64,000 nt of DNA, taken from Chlamydoabsidia padenii (lineage: Eukaryota; Mucoromycota; Mucoromycetes; Mucorales; Cunninghamellaceae). A program made the translations under genes and the position numbers. Where the stretch lies: the NCBI GenBank assembly GCA_025330725.1, contig JAIWND010000050.1:1-64000 (forward strand). The letters run 5' to 3'. Of the stretch, positions 13,145-24,300 are shown one piece after another; within the stretch, counting starts at the first letter, position 1; each line of letters opens with the position of its first letter. The notes under the pieces were generated by a model. That model ran no database searches. It had not been told where the DNA came from and saw only the letters and a list, made by a program, of their open reading frames with translations.

Positions 13145-13637
13145 TACTGAAGTGTTTCAAGCGATGCCACCCCTGTCTCACCAATCCACGTCCCGCGTTC
13201 ACAAGAAGAAAAGTATAGATACTGTCTTCTTGGAGCATAGAATCATATACATATAAAAGAATATGCCAAATTCTACGGCGACAAGGGATGTAGATGGTGG
13301 AGTATAGTAGTAATATATGAAAGAAGGGGATGGTGTTTTACTTACGGCATTGGCGTTCCATTTCGTCGAAGCGTCGGATTTCTGATACAAAGGACCGTTG
13401 GAAGGCATTGACTTCAGGATTAAGCTACATATATATATATAAAAGAAAGGACAAGTATCAATAAAAAAGCACCTACATACACGTAATAAAGAAATGGATA
13501 ATCAGTATACTTACATCTCTAAACTGGACTTTGCCAAGTTCCCCCAATTCAGAGACACAGTGTTGAGCCACTTCAGAAGGAATGTACAATTGGATGAGAG
13601 ACATCACTTCCGAGCGGAAGAGTGTAGACTGTGCCAT
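10019..13637 (-). CDS. VPH1: V-type proton ATPase subunit a
   Basis: Subunit a of the membrane V0 sector, which forms the proton half-channels and tethers V1 on the vacuole or Golgi. The start codon at 13637 opens [20 protein letters not shown] and continues with the conserved [20 protein letters not shown]. The family block around [20 protein letters not shown] and [17 protein letters not shown] helices follow, with the C-terminal helix VNHMENP-region sequence read on the opposite strand. About twelve exons are visible: 10019-10280, 10369-10485, 10557-10760, 10838-11110, 11176-11257, 11386-11590, 11675-11957, 12049-12262, 12339-12758, 12830-13069, 13345-13425 and 13515-13637. Edges are by eye, giving about 830 residues, the usual length. 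Two introns hold very long A or T tracts (about 57 and 40 nt). It is divergent from the BAR-SH3 gene across 348 bp. The sequence does not show which isoform (Vph1 or Stv1) this is. Confidence 0.93.
11319..11376. repeat. poly(T) tract inside a V-ATPase intron
   Basis: An almost 60-nt T run on the plus strand. It reads as poly(A) in the transcript and lies close after the 5' splice site of the intron between exons at 11386 and 11257. Confidence 0.85.
13101..13140. repeat. poly(A) tract inside a V-ATPase intron
   Basis: About 40 nt of A on the plus strand. It reads as poly(T) in the transcript and lies upstream of the 3' splice site near 13070, where a polypyrimidine tract is expected. Confidence 0.85.
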
Positions 13638-13985
13638 GATGTGTTATAGGTATTCAAAAGAGAATCACAAGAAGACGACAAAAAAAAAAAAAAAAAAAAA
13701 AGAGAGAGGTAAAAAAAAGGAAGGAAGAAAGAGAGAAGTAATGTTTTTGAGTCAGCGAACCAAATTGTCTCAAATAGACGGCGTTTAAAAATGGCTGTCG
13801 TGAGAGGGAAGTGCCAATCAATTACGTGACGTCCCAGCTCACTTTCTTTTCTTGATCCACTATTTTAGACTTTTTCCTTTCTTCTCTCTCTCTCTCTCTT
13901 TTTCTTTTATCTCTCTTTTACTTTTTTACACCTTCCTCTCCTTCTTATATAAAATCATACCTCATCTACCCTTACCATCTTTGAT
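13638..13985. promoter_or_regulatory. divergent promoter, V-ATPase subunit a / BAR-SH3
   Basis: A 348-bp intergenic region shared by two divergent genes. It contains an A tract (13679-13700), a CCAAT box (13814-13818) and TTACGTGACGTCCC (13823-13835), a CRE-type bZIP site. A CT-rich stretch precedes the BAR-SH3 start. GGCGTTTAAAA near 13778 is a weak relative of the recurring GGCGGGATTTGAAA element. Confidence 0.5.
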
Positions 13986-16551
13986 ATGATTAAAAACTTT
14001 GGCAAATTCAAACAGGTAATTTAAAAAAAAAGAAAAAGGTTACTCAAATAGAGACCCAGCAGCATAGCGACGGTTTGGCGTAAAAGGGACAATAAGGGAG
14101 CGGTCAAGAAGATGTGTGGATCTCTTCAGTATAAAAAACTGTTTAAAGACTAGAATATCTATTTTACGTCTACTCTTGTTTTTTGTGTTCAAGATTGAAA
14201 CCATCTATATTACTCTTCTTTTTGTTGGGAAAGAACCCTTTATTCCACGCTTAGTCGGAGTTTGCTGTGGGATCTTGTTCGAGACACAACCTTTATCCCA
14301 TTCCAAGAATAGACTCACCATTTAGTGCAACACGGAATGACTGGATACTAAAAAAAGAGGGGCGGAATGATCTGATAATGAACTAACATTTTCTTTTTTT
14401 CTCTTTTTCTCTTTTTTATATATATTATAGTGGACTGGTGAACGACTTGGTGCGGCCAAAGCTACTCTACAAACTGATGACTTTCAACAACTCGAAACTG
14501 AAACTGAAAACAAGCGAACAGGGTTTGAAAAGGTCCATGAAGCCAGTGAACAAGTCTATAATCAACTATCCAAGAAGAAACCTTCACCTGAAGATCAAAA
14601 AATTAAGTGTACTCCTTTGGAAGCCCTAGCAAGTTGTTGGATGAATCATGGCACTACCTTCTCTGACGATGCTGCTCTTGGTAAGTGAATATATTTTTAG
14701 ACTCCTGTTGGTGTTTATATATAAATGGATGCTTAATTAGATTAACTAATCAATCAATATCAACCGTGTTTTTTTTGACTTTTCTGTTACTATATTTATA
14801 GGTGTCGCATTAATCAATCTGGGTCAAACGGAGGCTAGAATTGCTCTGCTACAAGAAGACTTTGCTAATATGGTCAAGGGTGGCTATATCGAAGTACTGG
14901 AACAAGGACTACAACACTACAAGGACTATCACTCCCTAAAGAAGAAATTGGAATCAAGACGGTTGGACTATGATGCGAAATTATCTCGGCTGCAGAAGTC
15001 GAAAAAGGAAAAACCAGAATGGGAACAAGAAATGCAAGCTGCTAAAATGAAGTATGAAGAATCGGAATATGACATTATCCAAAAAATGGTTGCTCTACAA
15101 GATTATGAAGTAAGTATAAAAAGAAAAACTGAACGATGCTGGGACTAACCGATACTTTATAACATAGACTGATCATTGCAATGCCTTATCTCAATTGATG
15201 GAAGCTCAATTCAGTTATCACCAACAGGCGGCCGATTTGATCAGCGAAGTCCGCGCTCATATGCCAAGTCCTGGAACAACTCGATCAACCCGATTACCAT
15301 CCATGTCTATGGCCTCTATCACTCGAACTAATACAAATGGATCGACAAACTCTTCACTGACTCCATCAAGTACTCTAACGCCTTCCTTCAATGGTCATGG
15401 AAGTACGGATGATTACTTTAGTACAAGTGTTGGTAGTGGATCCGGTCCACTCAGCTCGTCTCCTGCTGCTCCTGGATTAAGACCTGGTCAACGTCTTACT
15501 GGTGGTCGCCAAGGTAGTATAGATAGTCTCAACAGGCTTCGTCGTGCTCCAAGCCATTCGTCTGTCTCAAGCTATAATGGTGATGATCAAGTACAACAAC
15601 AACAGCTGGCATCTTCTCCTGGGATTGGCCGATTGCCTCCTCCTATCATGCCAAGAAGAAAATGTATGTACAAAGAATAAGAGAAAAGAAGAAGAAGAAA
15701 CAATGTAACTTACTAATCAATCTCTCCCCTCCATAGCAAGCGCGGGCTCTAGAAAACTTCGAAAGGCTATCTATGATTTCCAGGGCGAATCGGCTGATGA
15801 ACTCTCTTTCCGTATTGGCGACATGATTACGGTGATCGAACCTGTGGACGAAGGATGGTGGATGGGTGAATTAGAAATTGCGGGCACAAAGCGACGAGGT
15901 ATTTTCCCAGTCGACTACACCGAAGATACGATCATAGCACCTACTGCACCAACTCCACCTGTCATGCCTAATCGACCTCCCGTGATAACCAACCAATATA
16001 TTCAAGAAGAACCTCACGAAGAAGAAGATCTGGCTTATTATCAACGACAACAAAACTCTCACAATGATCAATCTCCATTCAATGACACTCCACCACAAGC
16101 AACAACCTCCTCCTCCTCCTCCTCCTCCTCCGGTGTATTCTCTTACATTCGACCCAATCCACTTTCGCGATCAAGCTCAACATCCGTATCTTCTTTTACC
16201 TCCTCCTCCACTGGCACAGCTACTCCAATCGGCACTCCTTTGGCAAGATCATCAACCTTTGTTAACAATCATACCAAACCTGTCTCAGCCAATCGAACAC
16301 CTCCCCCTCCTCCTCCAGCATTGTCACGATCTAGCACATCAGGCCTCCGCAGTTTATCATCTTCGACAAGAACTCCACCTCCACCTCCACCTTCATCAAG
16401 AAATAATATCACGGCCTCGACTTTAACACATGGGGGAACTGAAACGAAGCAAGTGGTCGACTGTCAAGAATGTGGTTGTGATGACTTTAGCGTCAATCTA
16501 TTTAAAAAAGGGCACTGTAACAACTGCTTCCATAAGCACAGTGACTATTGA
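13986..16551 (+). CDS. BAR domain and SH3 domain protein
   Basis: A membrane-curving BAR protein with a C-terminal SH3, probably acting in endocytosis or Golgi vesicle formation; it recalls yeast Gvp36 and animal endophilin. I read five exons: 13986-14015, 14431-14680, 14802-15109, 15168-15663 and 15737-16551 (632 residues). The BAR part starts MIKNFGKFKQWTGERLGAAK. It includes the coiled-coil around HYKDYHSLKKKLESRRLDYD and ends near AQFSYHQQAADLISEVRAHM. A Ser/Thr-rich linker is followed by the SH3 (KAIYDFQGESADELSFRIGD, then EGWWMGEL). A proline-rich stretch carries two PPPPP motifs. The last 31 residues carry a CxxCxC...CxxC cluster (CQECGCDDFSVNLFKKGHCN), not part of the endophilin plan. 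The first coding exon is only ten codons, before a 415-bp intron. Confidence 0.85.
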
Positions 16552-16960
16552 TCTCTAACCCTTTGGTTTACCTTTATATATATATTATATATCACCCCAT
16601 TACCCCATTACCCTCCTTTATAAATACGTAGTCTTACACTTGTTTTATCATGTTTTTTATAAATAAAATATATGAAGTTTATCATTCAAATAAACTATAA
16701 ACTATTTATGGATGTCTTTTTTTTTTTTATACAATCATAAGATTCGGCCCCTGAATCGTTGACACCAACATCAAATACTGTATGATCAAGTCAAAATATA
16801 AAGTCTTTGTGTTTTTTTTTATTAGATAGTGTCGAATATAAAAATACTAGTTAGTACAACAAATAAAAAAGTAGGGGTGAGGGGAATAGATACAATGTAG
16901 ATGGGTGGGTTGACTATAAACTATATTGCGTAAAGGGGAAGGGGGATGACCATCCAAGTG
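16552..16960. other. convergent intergenic region
   Basis: About 400 bp between the 3' ends of the BAR-SH3 gene and the MFS gene. It is AT-rich, with AATAAA-type signals near 16663 and 16690 for the plus-strand gene. No coding or RNA gene is visible. Confidence 0.6.
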
Positions 16961-18691
16961 CTACACCTTTTCTTTATGGACAATCGCACTTCCAGAAGGA
17001 CTTTTCGTATCTTGTTTTTCATTTTGAGGATGTGAAGTTGTTTCCAGTTCTTCGTCAACATACCGGATCCATCTGTGACCAAGGGTGGAATAAAGGAAGA
17101 CCGCCACAAAACCAAACAGGGTGACAATAAAAGCATAATTGATGTTACTGTGATCCTTGATGACAGCTTCAACAGGAGGGAAGAGCATACCACCACCAAC
17201 ACCCATGATCACTATAAAACAAAAAAGGTTAATCAGTTAGTGATCCTACTGACATAGTCATCCCCCCCCCTTTTTTTTTACTTACCTAAAGAAGAGCCCC
17301 GCTTGTGATTTCGTCCCAAACTTTTTGTTGCCAAAGAGAAGATGGTTGGGAACATGATGCTTTCAAAAAACATAATGATCAAGAGACAGTAAGTTGTATT
17401 AGGAGTATGCATTGCAATGACAAAAACCGTCACCAGACTTGCACAAGCAGCATAGATGGCCATGAGATGTTCAGCCTTGACAAAGCGAAGGAGTGCCGCA
17501 CCAACAAACCGGCCGACCGTAAAGCAACCTTGAGCCACCGATAACATGATACTGCCATAACTGTCCGCCATATGACCTACTCCACTAGAGTAATACAAAA
17601 ACATGGAAGCAACAGAGACTTGAATTCCTGTATATATAAACTCGGTGAGGAAGCCAAGCCAAAGATGAGGTGACCAGATGGAGGCACGTCGAGCTGCTGA
17701 TTCTTCTGGATGGGCAGCTGCAGCATCGGCTAGATAAGCATCTTCGTCCACTTCAGGTATATTGGCAAAACAGAAAAGTATAGCAATGACAAAGACACCT
17801 TGAGGAGTTAAAGAGAAGAAGAAGAGTGATTTAATTAAATTCTTCAAACCGTGGGAGATAAATGTAAATTCAAATCCCGCTTTTTTTCATTGCCTACTTA
17901 CAGCAACCCACTCCCACATAAGTCCATTTTACAGAATCCAGATTCTTTGTTTCGTTTTCATTGCCACCAAAGAAAGCATAAGATGCTACAACAGGAGCAA
18001 TGGTAGAAGCTAACCCATTAAACGATTGAGCAAAGTTTATTCTAAAAGAAGCTTGTTCTACCGGTCCATTGATGGTCAAATAGGCATTAGCACCTATAAT
18101 TAAAGGTACAGTACATTATTACATCTGACCTTAATTCAAACGCCAATCATGACACTTACAATTTTCAAGAGTAGCCAAACCACAAGCAATCACAAAGAGA
18201 CAGCCCACAAAAGCACCATACTGTAATGATTCTGCGGCGGGGTAGAAACAGATAGCTCCGATCACATACAGCATTAATCCAAATACAATCGTTTTCTTGT
18301 ACCCAAACTTTTTCGAGATCAATCCCGCCCTATACAAGTTTGTAAGCTTAGGTGATTGCATGATTTTTTTTTTTTAAAAAAAAAAAAGTGACTTACGGAA
18401 TACTAAATACAAAATATGCACCAAAGTAAGCGACTTGCATAAATGTAGTCTGAGTTGTACCTGATTGTAAACGCCGACAAAAAGTGAATCAGACGACCGG
18501 ATGGTTGTTTCTTTATGATAACGTAACATATACTTACTGATGTTCAATACACTTTGGAAATGTTTGTTGAGCGTATCTAGTAAACCGTAACTGAATCCCC
18601 ATAGGAAAAAGAGAACTGTGACAAGAGCATTGGGAATAAAATAGCTGGGAATTCTCGATTCACCATTAGGCTTTTTGGGGAGGCATGCCAT
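16961..18691 (-). CDS. MFS transporter, fucose permease (FucP/FHS) family
   Basis: A sugar:proton symporter-like permease of the plasma membrane; the substrate is not determined. I read six exons on the minus strand: 18538-18691, 18397-18460, 18160-18329, 17902-18093, 17286-17798 and 16961-17211 (447 residues). Family marks are the first helix FFLWGFSYGLLDTLNKHFQ, then QTTFMQVAYFGAYFVFSIPA and GYKKTIVFGLMLYVIGAICF. Next are the central NAYLTINGPVEQASFRINFA and QSFNGLASTIAPVVASY, and later helices such as GVFVIAILFCFANIP. About twelve membrane segments are expected and can be roughly placed. An in-frame ATG at 18712 would add seven residues (MNFFYST). The intron at 17799-17901 contains TTCAAATCCCGC (17869-17880), a copy of the recurring element. 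Sugar specificity cannot be told from sequence. Confidence 0.88.
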
Positions 18692-19423
18692 AGTTGAATA
18701 AAAAAAATTCAAGTTGAGTGAAAAAAAAGGGAAAAAGAAAAAGAAAGGAGTAGTACATTGAAATTTGTTTAAATACTAACATATATTTAAGGTTTTCTGG
18801 TCTGGTAAAGTGTGGGGAAAGGATGAATCGGGGTTCAAAATCCACCAAGTTCACATGAACCATCCTTTTGGGCACAGTTACAGGTTCAAAAGTGTCAAGA
18901 CTCGGAGATTTTTTTTTTTCCACCATGCACTTGGTTCCTCTCTTCATTATCATTTACGAGCACATGATATATTGTACAACATTATGTAACCCGTCAAAGG
19001 AAAGAGGAATGCTCCCACTGTCTTAGGATCATCAGCATCACAAGTAATATGAATCAAACAAGTTATCATCAGTGTATACGTTTTGGGAAAAATGATGATC
19101 TCTATTTTATCCCTGATAGAAAGAAAAAAAAAAAAAAAAAAAGACCGCGGAATAGCTAGACTGATTAGGAAGAAAAGGATCAAAGCAAAGTCTTATATCG
19201 CCTTAACCCTATCTTGATTATCTTATTTGAGGTTTCCCTTTCACCAAAGATATCAAGTATTGTCAGGTAGAGTGATCGACATGGATGCAACATAGCAACC
19301 GTCAAGAACAATGAATTTACAATGGCGGGATTTGAAATCAGAAATTGAAAGTTTAAAAATAATACAAATGGCGAGTATTCAATTTGTTCCCTCTCTCTTC
19401 TTGTTTCTTCTCCCTCAAACTCC
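18692..19423. other. divergent intergenic region, MFS / RhoGAP
   Basis: About 730 bp shared by two divergent genes. It contains an A tract near 19126-19142 and GGCGGGATTTGAAA at 19324-19337, about 90 bp upstream of the RhoGAP start. A weak TCGGGGTTCAAAA lies near 18829. No gene is seen. Confidence 0.55.
19324..19337 (+). promoter_or_regulatory. GGCGGGATTTGAAA element upstream of RhoGAP gene
   Basis: A perfect copy of the window's recurrent 14-mer, 87 bp before the start codon at 19424. The function is inferred only from recurrence and position. Confidence 0.45.
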
Positions 19424-21095
19424 ATGCCACCAATAGCACCACAACGATTATCTCCTTCAAGTCCAGAATATAAAGGAATATCTGAACTCAACATCATTTA
19501 TGAAGCTGGTAAGCCTGATAACAAAACTAAAGAACCTTGAATGACTTTGCAGAACTCATCCTTTTATCATTATTCTCTCTAGGTCTTGATAGTGATAGTC
19601 GCCCGATCCTAATACTCTGTGCTAACAATCTTCCCAATCCAAATACTATCAATTATGATCTAATATTGGCGTAAGTAACTAGAGAATTATCACCAAACTG
19701 TGTTTATGTGTTTATACTGACTGAATGCTTCTTCCTCCTTTTAGGTTTATCTTATCCCGGTTGTAAGTTTGACCCCATTATCAAATTCATCGACACGCTA
19801 ACATTGCTTCTTTTTTAATAATTAGGGACGAGTTTGTTGAAAATGACTACATCCTTATCTTCTTCTCTTCTCCAGCACAATACCGGCCTTCTTGGCTTTG
19901 GCTACTGAAAGCCTACAGGGCACTAGATCGGCGTTACAAAAAGAACCTTAAAGCTCTATATGTGGTCCACCTTGGAAGAAGTTACCGAATGATATTTGAT
20001 TTGGCCAACAAGATAACAAGGTAAAGAAAGAAGGAAGAAAACTAGAAGGATTCCTTCACTAATCTCCTCCCATCCTTCATTTAATGTAGTCCTAAATTTG
20101 CTCGAAAACTACGATATCTGGAACGATTAGATGAATTAAAACAGCTCGTCAAGGTGTCTGACGCGATGATCCCAAAGCCGGTGATTGATTACGATATGCA
20201 GGTGCCCATTTTACCATCAACATTCAAACTTAATAGTGTCACTCCATTACCTGCTGTGTCTCTTGCCTTTGGTCGTTCTCTTCAAGATTTGGCAGGTTTG
20301 GAAGGATGGTCTCTGGAATCTGATCCTGCTGTGCCCCGAGTGGTCATGCAATTGGTGGAACATTTACGTCTTACAGGTAATTGCAAGGGGGTGGGGGTGG
20401 GAGGAAAAAAAAAAAAAAAAGAAGACTAACGAATAGTTTGATTTGATCTAGGCTTGAACAAAGAAGGACTTTTCCGGAAATCACCCTCTAGTGAAGAATT
20501 ACGATCTGTCAAAACCAAGCTCAATTATGGTGAAACTGTGGATCTCAACAATTATGATGTGGATGTTGCAGCTGCTCTTCTCAAGGTATTCCTCCGTGAA
20601 TTGCCAACCCCTGTCATATCTATACAACAAAGTATCGAACTTGATGAACTTTTTAAATCATCATCACAAGGTAAACGTGTGTATAACCATGAAAACTTAC
20701 ACAAGTAAATTCATGCATTTTTTTGGGGGGGGGGTTGAATAGGGGATAAAGTCGAGCAACAAGATGAAGAAAAGTCAAGGCGATCTCGGGTGCAGTCGAT
20801 CTTTGCTCATAAACCATATGCTTTGGCCTTACTACGATACTTGATGGTGTTTTTATCTAAAGTTGCACAACACTCGAATACCAACAAGATGACAGCTCAC
20901 AATCTTGCCGTGGTGTTTACTCCTAATCTAATTCGCGTTGATGAACCAACCAGCACTAACAACAAGAACGATTATGCCACTATTCCATCCACTCAACAAG
21001 AGGCCCTTGTCAATGCAACCCTCTATCTCAAGCAAATGAATCAAGGTATTAGTCTAGTTGAACAAATGATTATCTCCCATAGTAGTTTTTTATAA
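19424..21095 (+). CDS. SEC14-like (BCH/CRAL-TRIO) and RhoGAP protein, p50RhoGAP type
   Basis: Likely a GTPase-activating protein for Rho/Cdc42 with a lipid-binding N-terminal domain, acting in polarity or membrane traffic. I read seven exons: 19424-19508, 19583-19670, 19745-19762, 19826-20020, 20090-20376, 20452-20670 and 20743-21095 (414 residues). The third is an 18-nt microexon. The N-terminal half follows animal ARHGAP1: PILILCANNLPNPNTINYDL, then RLDEFVENDYILIFFSSPAQ and RRYKKNLKALYVVHLGRSYR. The GAP half contains the arginine-finger region NKEGLFRKSPSSEELRSVK, then KVFLRELPTPVIS and NKMTAHNLAVVFTPNLIR. The finger is the R of LFRKS. The intron ending at 20742 has a T8G10 run before its acceptor. 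Confidence 0.9.
19745..19762 (+). other. 18-nt coding microexon of the RhoGAP gene
   Basis: The exon encodes the end of the segment FILSRL between consensus splice sites. Skipping it would delete exactly six residues and keep the frame. Including it restores the conserved LDEFVENDY context of the ARHGAP1 family. Confidence 0.8.
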
Positions 21096-21223
21096 TATAG
21101 TATAGTATATAGTTTGTTTTATTTTACCATCCTTATTTTATTTTTACCCATCCTTTGTATAATTAGTTGTCTCAAACATCTTAGTTTAAATAAAATCATG
21201 ATCGGTTTCAAAGCAAAACCGCA

Positions 21224-21231
21224 TGACGTCA
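21224..21231. promoter_or_regulatory. perfect CRE palindrome TGACGTCA
   Basis: This lies about 100 bp upstream of the tricalbin start codon. It matches the full bZIP (CREB/ATF) site. It is the only perfect copy noticed. Confidence 0.55.
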
Positions 21232-21331
21232 AAATCATGTCAAAACTTATAAAGACCTTGTATCTATTCAATCAGTCTTTCCTCTCTTTTACTCTTTTTA
21301 TTTTATTTTATATTTATCATTATTACAAACA

Positions 21332-24300
21332 ATGGTCGATAAATCATCTTCAAAAGACGCAGGAGATATAGTAAAAGAGTCGGCTCATCCGGATGTCAAA
21401 GTCCACCAATTTGATGCCGATATGTCACCCGAAGAAAAGAAAAAAATGGCTCAAAAAGGTGGACAAACCGCCTCATCCTCTCGAGGTGTCGAAGGTACTA
21501 ATGAAATTCCTATCCAAATGGACATGAAGAACCACATCACATCCGAAAAGAAAGATCTAGGCAAACCACTCGATCAACAACAAGAAAAGAAGAATGAGAA
21601 AAAGACCATTCTCAAGGACGAAAACAGCCCACAGGAATCATCAGTAGTAAAAGTCAACAAACAATCATCATCTCCTTTAGGAAGTCGGGTCTTCCCCGGC
21701 GGGTTTTCGGTCAATAATGATACGAAATGTGGATGGACTGATTTCTCAACATTACCTAACCCCGGTCAAGATCATTTGATGACCGCCTTGAAGAAGGCCT
21801 CATTGACAGATGAACAGATCGCCACTATTTATGCAGGTTCGCGCATGGATAGTCCTACACCTGATGATAATATACTGGGTCAACTCTTGGGTGATGCTTA
21901 TTATGGTAAATGGTATCAGAATGGTATCGTATTGCTCTTGTCAGTGGTGGTGACTTGGGCATTGACAAGATTGGGGGCAGGATTGTTTGGCGTTTTGACC
22001 ATTGGCGCATTTTTAGGTAAACGGCGGGATTTAAAATAGTGGGAGGGGATAATTTTTTTGAAAATAAGCATAATACTCATTTCTTTCTCTTCTTCTTCTT
22101 CGTCTTCTCCATCTCCATTAAAAATGCAGCCACTTATTATCAAACCTCCACTCGACGATTACGAAGAAATATACGTGATGATGTACAACGGGAAATGATG
22201 ATGCGACAGCTGGAATCTGATAATGAATCAGTACACTGGATTAACCACTTTATGAGCAGGTTTTGGCTTATTTACGAGCCTGTCTTATCAGCTCAAATCA
22301 TTGGTCAAGCAGACGCCATCCTTAGTGAAAACTGTCCTTCCTTTTTAGATTCTCTTCGACTGACTACTTTTACTCTTGGTACCAAAGCGCCTCATATTGA
22401 ATTCGTCAAGACATACCCTCGAACTGATCCTAACATTGTGGTAATATAGATAATAACAAATTAGCTGCATCATGTTTACTCACTTTTCTTATTCTTTTTA
22501 CTTTTTATTGAAATAGTGTATGGATTGGAAAGTCTCGTTTACACCAACAGACACTACCGACATATCAGCTCGCGACCTACAATCACATGTTGACCCCAAG
22601 ATTGTCCTTACTATTCGACTAGGCAAGAAAATGATCGGTGCTGGTATACCTGTCCTCCTTGAAGGAATTGCATTCTCTGGTCACCTACGCCTTCGTATCA
22701 AGATGTTTAATGAATTCCCTCATATTCAAACTGTGGAAGCCTGCTTCCTGGAGAAACCCATGTTTGACTATATTCTTAAACCTCTTGGTGGGGAACATTT
22801 GGGTTTTGATGTGAACAACGTATGTCAAGTAAAAAACACACACATACATGTATTGTAACCAAACTAATTTGCTCTTTTTACCTTTTTAGATTCCTGGATT
22901 ACAAAACTTTGTTAAGGATCAAGTCCACTCTAACCTTGGTCCAATGATGTATGCTCCTAATGTATTTACGGTTGATGTGGCGGCTTTACTTGCAGGTGCT
23001 GACACAGGTAAAGTAATTTGATTGTCTTTTTTCTTGAACTAATGCCACACTTGTCTATATATTTTAATAGATTCTGCTAACGGTGTCCTTGCCCTGACCA
23101 TTCACTCTGGTAACAATCTGAAACTAGGTGATCTTCTTGGCTCTCTTGATCCATACATAACCGTCCATCTGGGAAATAAAAAGAACTCCGAGCTTGGTCG
23201 TACACAGTGTATTGAAGCCAACAACAATCCCCAATGGAATGAAACCCTCTTTATCCTCCTGAATGCTCCAACAGATACTCTCTACTTCAATGTCAAGGAT
23301 CGAAATGTGGGCCGAAAGGATGGCGATGTTGGTCTTGCTTCCATTGATCTCAAGGAACTTGGTGATAATGATAATAATCTGGATGGATTGTAAGTACAGT
23401 AAAAAAAAAAAAAAAAGGGCACCAGCATGAATACTGACTGTACCTATCATCTCTTTAAATAGGTCCCTACCTGTGATGCATGGTGCCAAAGTTTCTGGTG
23501 AAATTAAATGTGATATGCAATACTTCCCTGTGTCTGCTGAAGAAACGCAAGAAGATGGCACTGTTGTACCAGCTGCAGAATCAGGTAAACACGAAAACAT
23601 ATACCATATCAAAACATTCATACTCACGTAACCTATTTATTATTCGCAATGCTGGTAGACACCGGTATTATCCAACTCACGGTGTATGAATGCAAGAATC
23701 TGGGTGGTGGGAAAAAATTCGACGCCTATGCGGTTATCACAATTGACGGTCAAGAAAAAGCAACCACCTCTACATACAAACGTAGCTCTAATCCTCGATG
23801 GGACAAAAAAGCCGAGGCCTTTGTGACCGACAAGACAAAGACAAAGATCACGGTGACAGTCAAGGATAATCGTCTTGGAGGTGATACTACTCTGGGTACT
23901 TGGCAATCAACACTCTCTGAACTTGAAAAGGCTCTGGACAGCGGCACTGAATGGTTTAACTTGAAAGGCGTTACTGGAAAACTACATCTTGGTATGAAAT
24001 GGAAACCGACGGTGATGACTGGATTTGCGGGTGGACTTGGCCATGGTTCTTATCGACCTCCGATTGGTGTGATCCGTGCTCACTTTTATGGAGCCAAGGG
24101 GCTGAAAAATGTCGAAGCTTTGACCGGTGGCAAATCAGATCCATATGTGCGAATTCTCTCGGGTATGCAGATCCGCGATCAAACTGACTATATCTTGGAT
24201 GATCTGGATCCTGAATGGGATACTGCTCTTTATGTACCGGTGCACTCCATGCGTGAAGATCTGGTGTTTGAAGTGATGGACTATAACGAAGTTACCAAGG

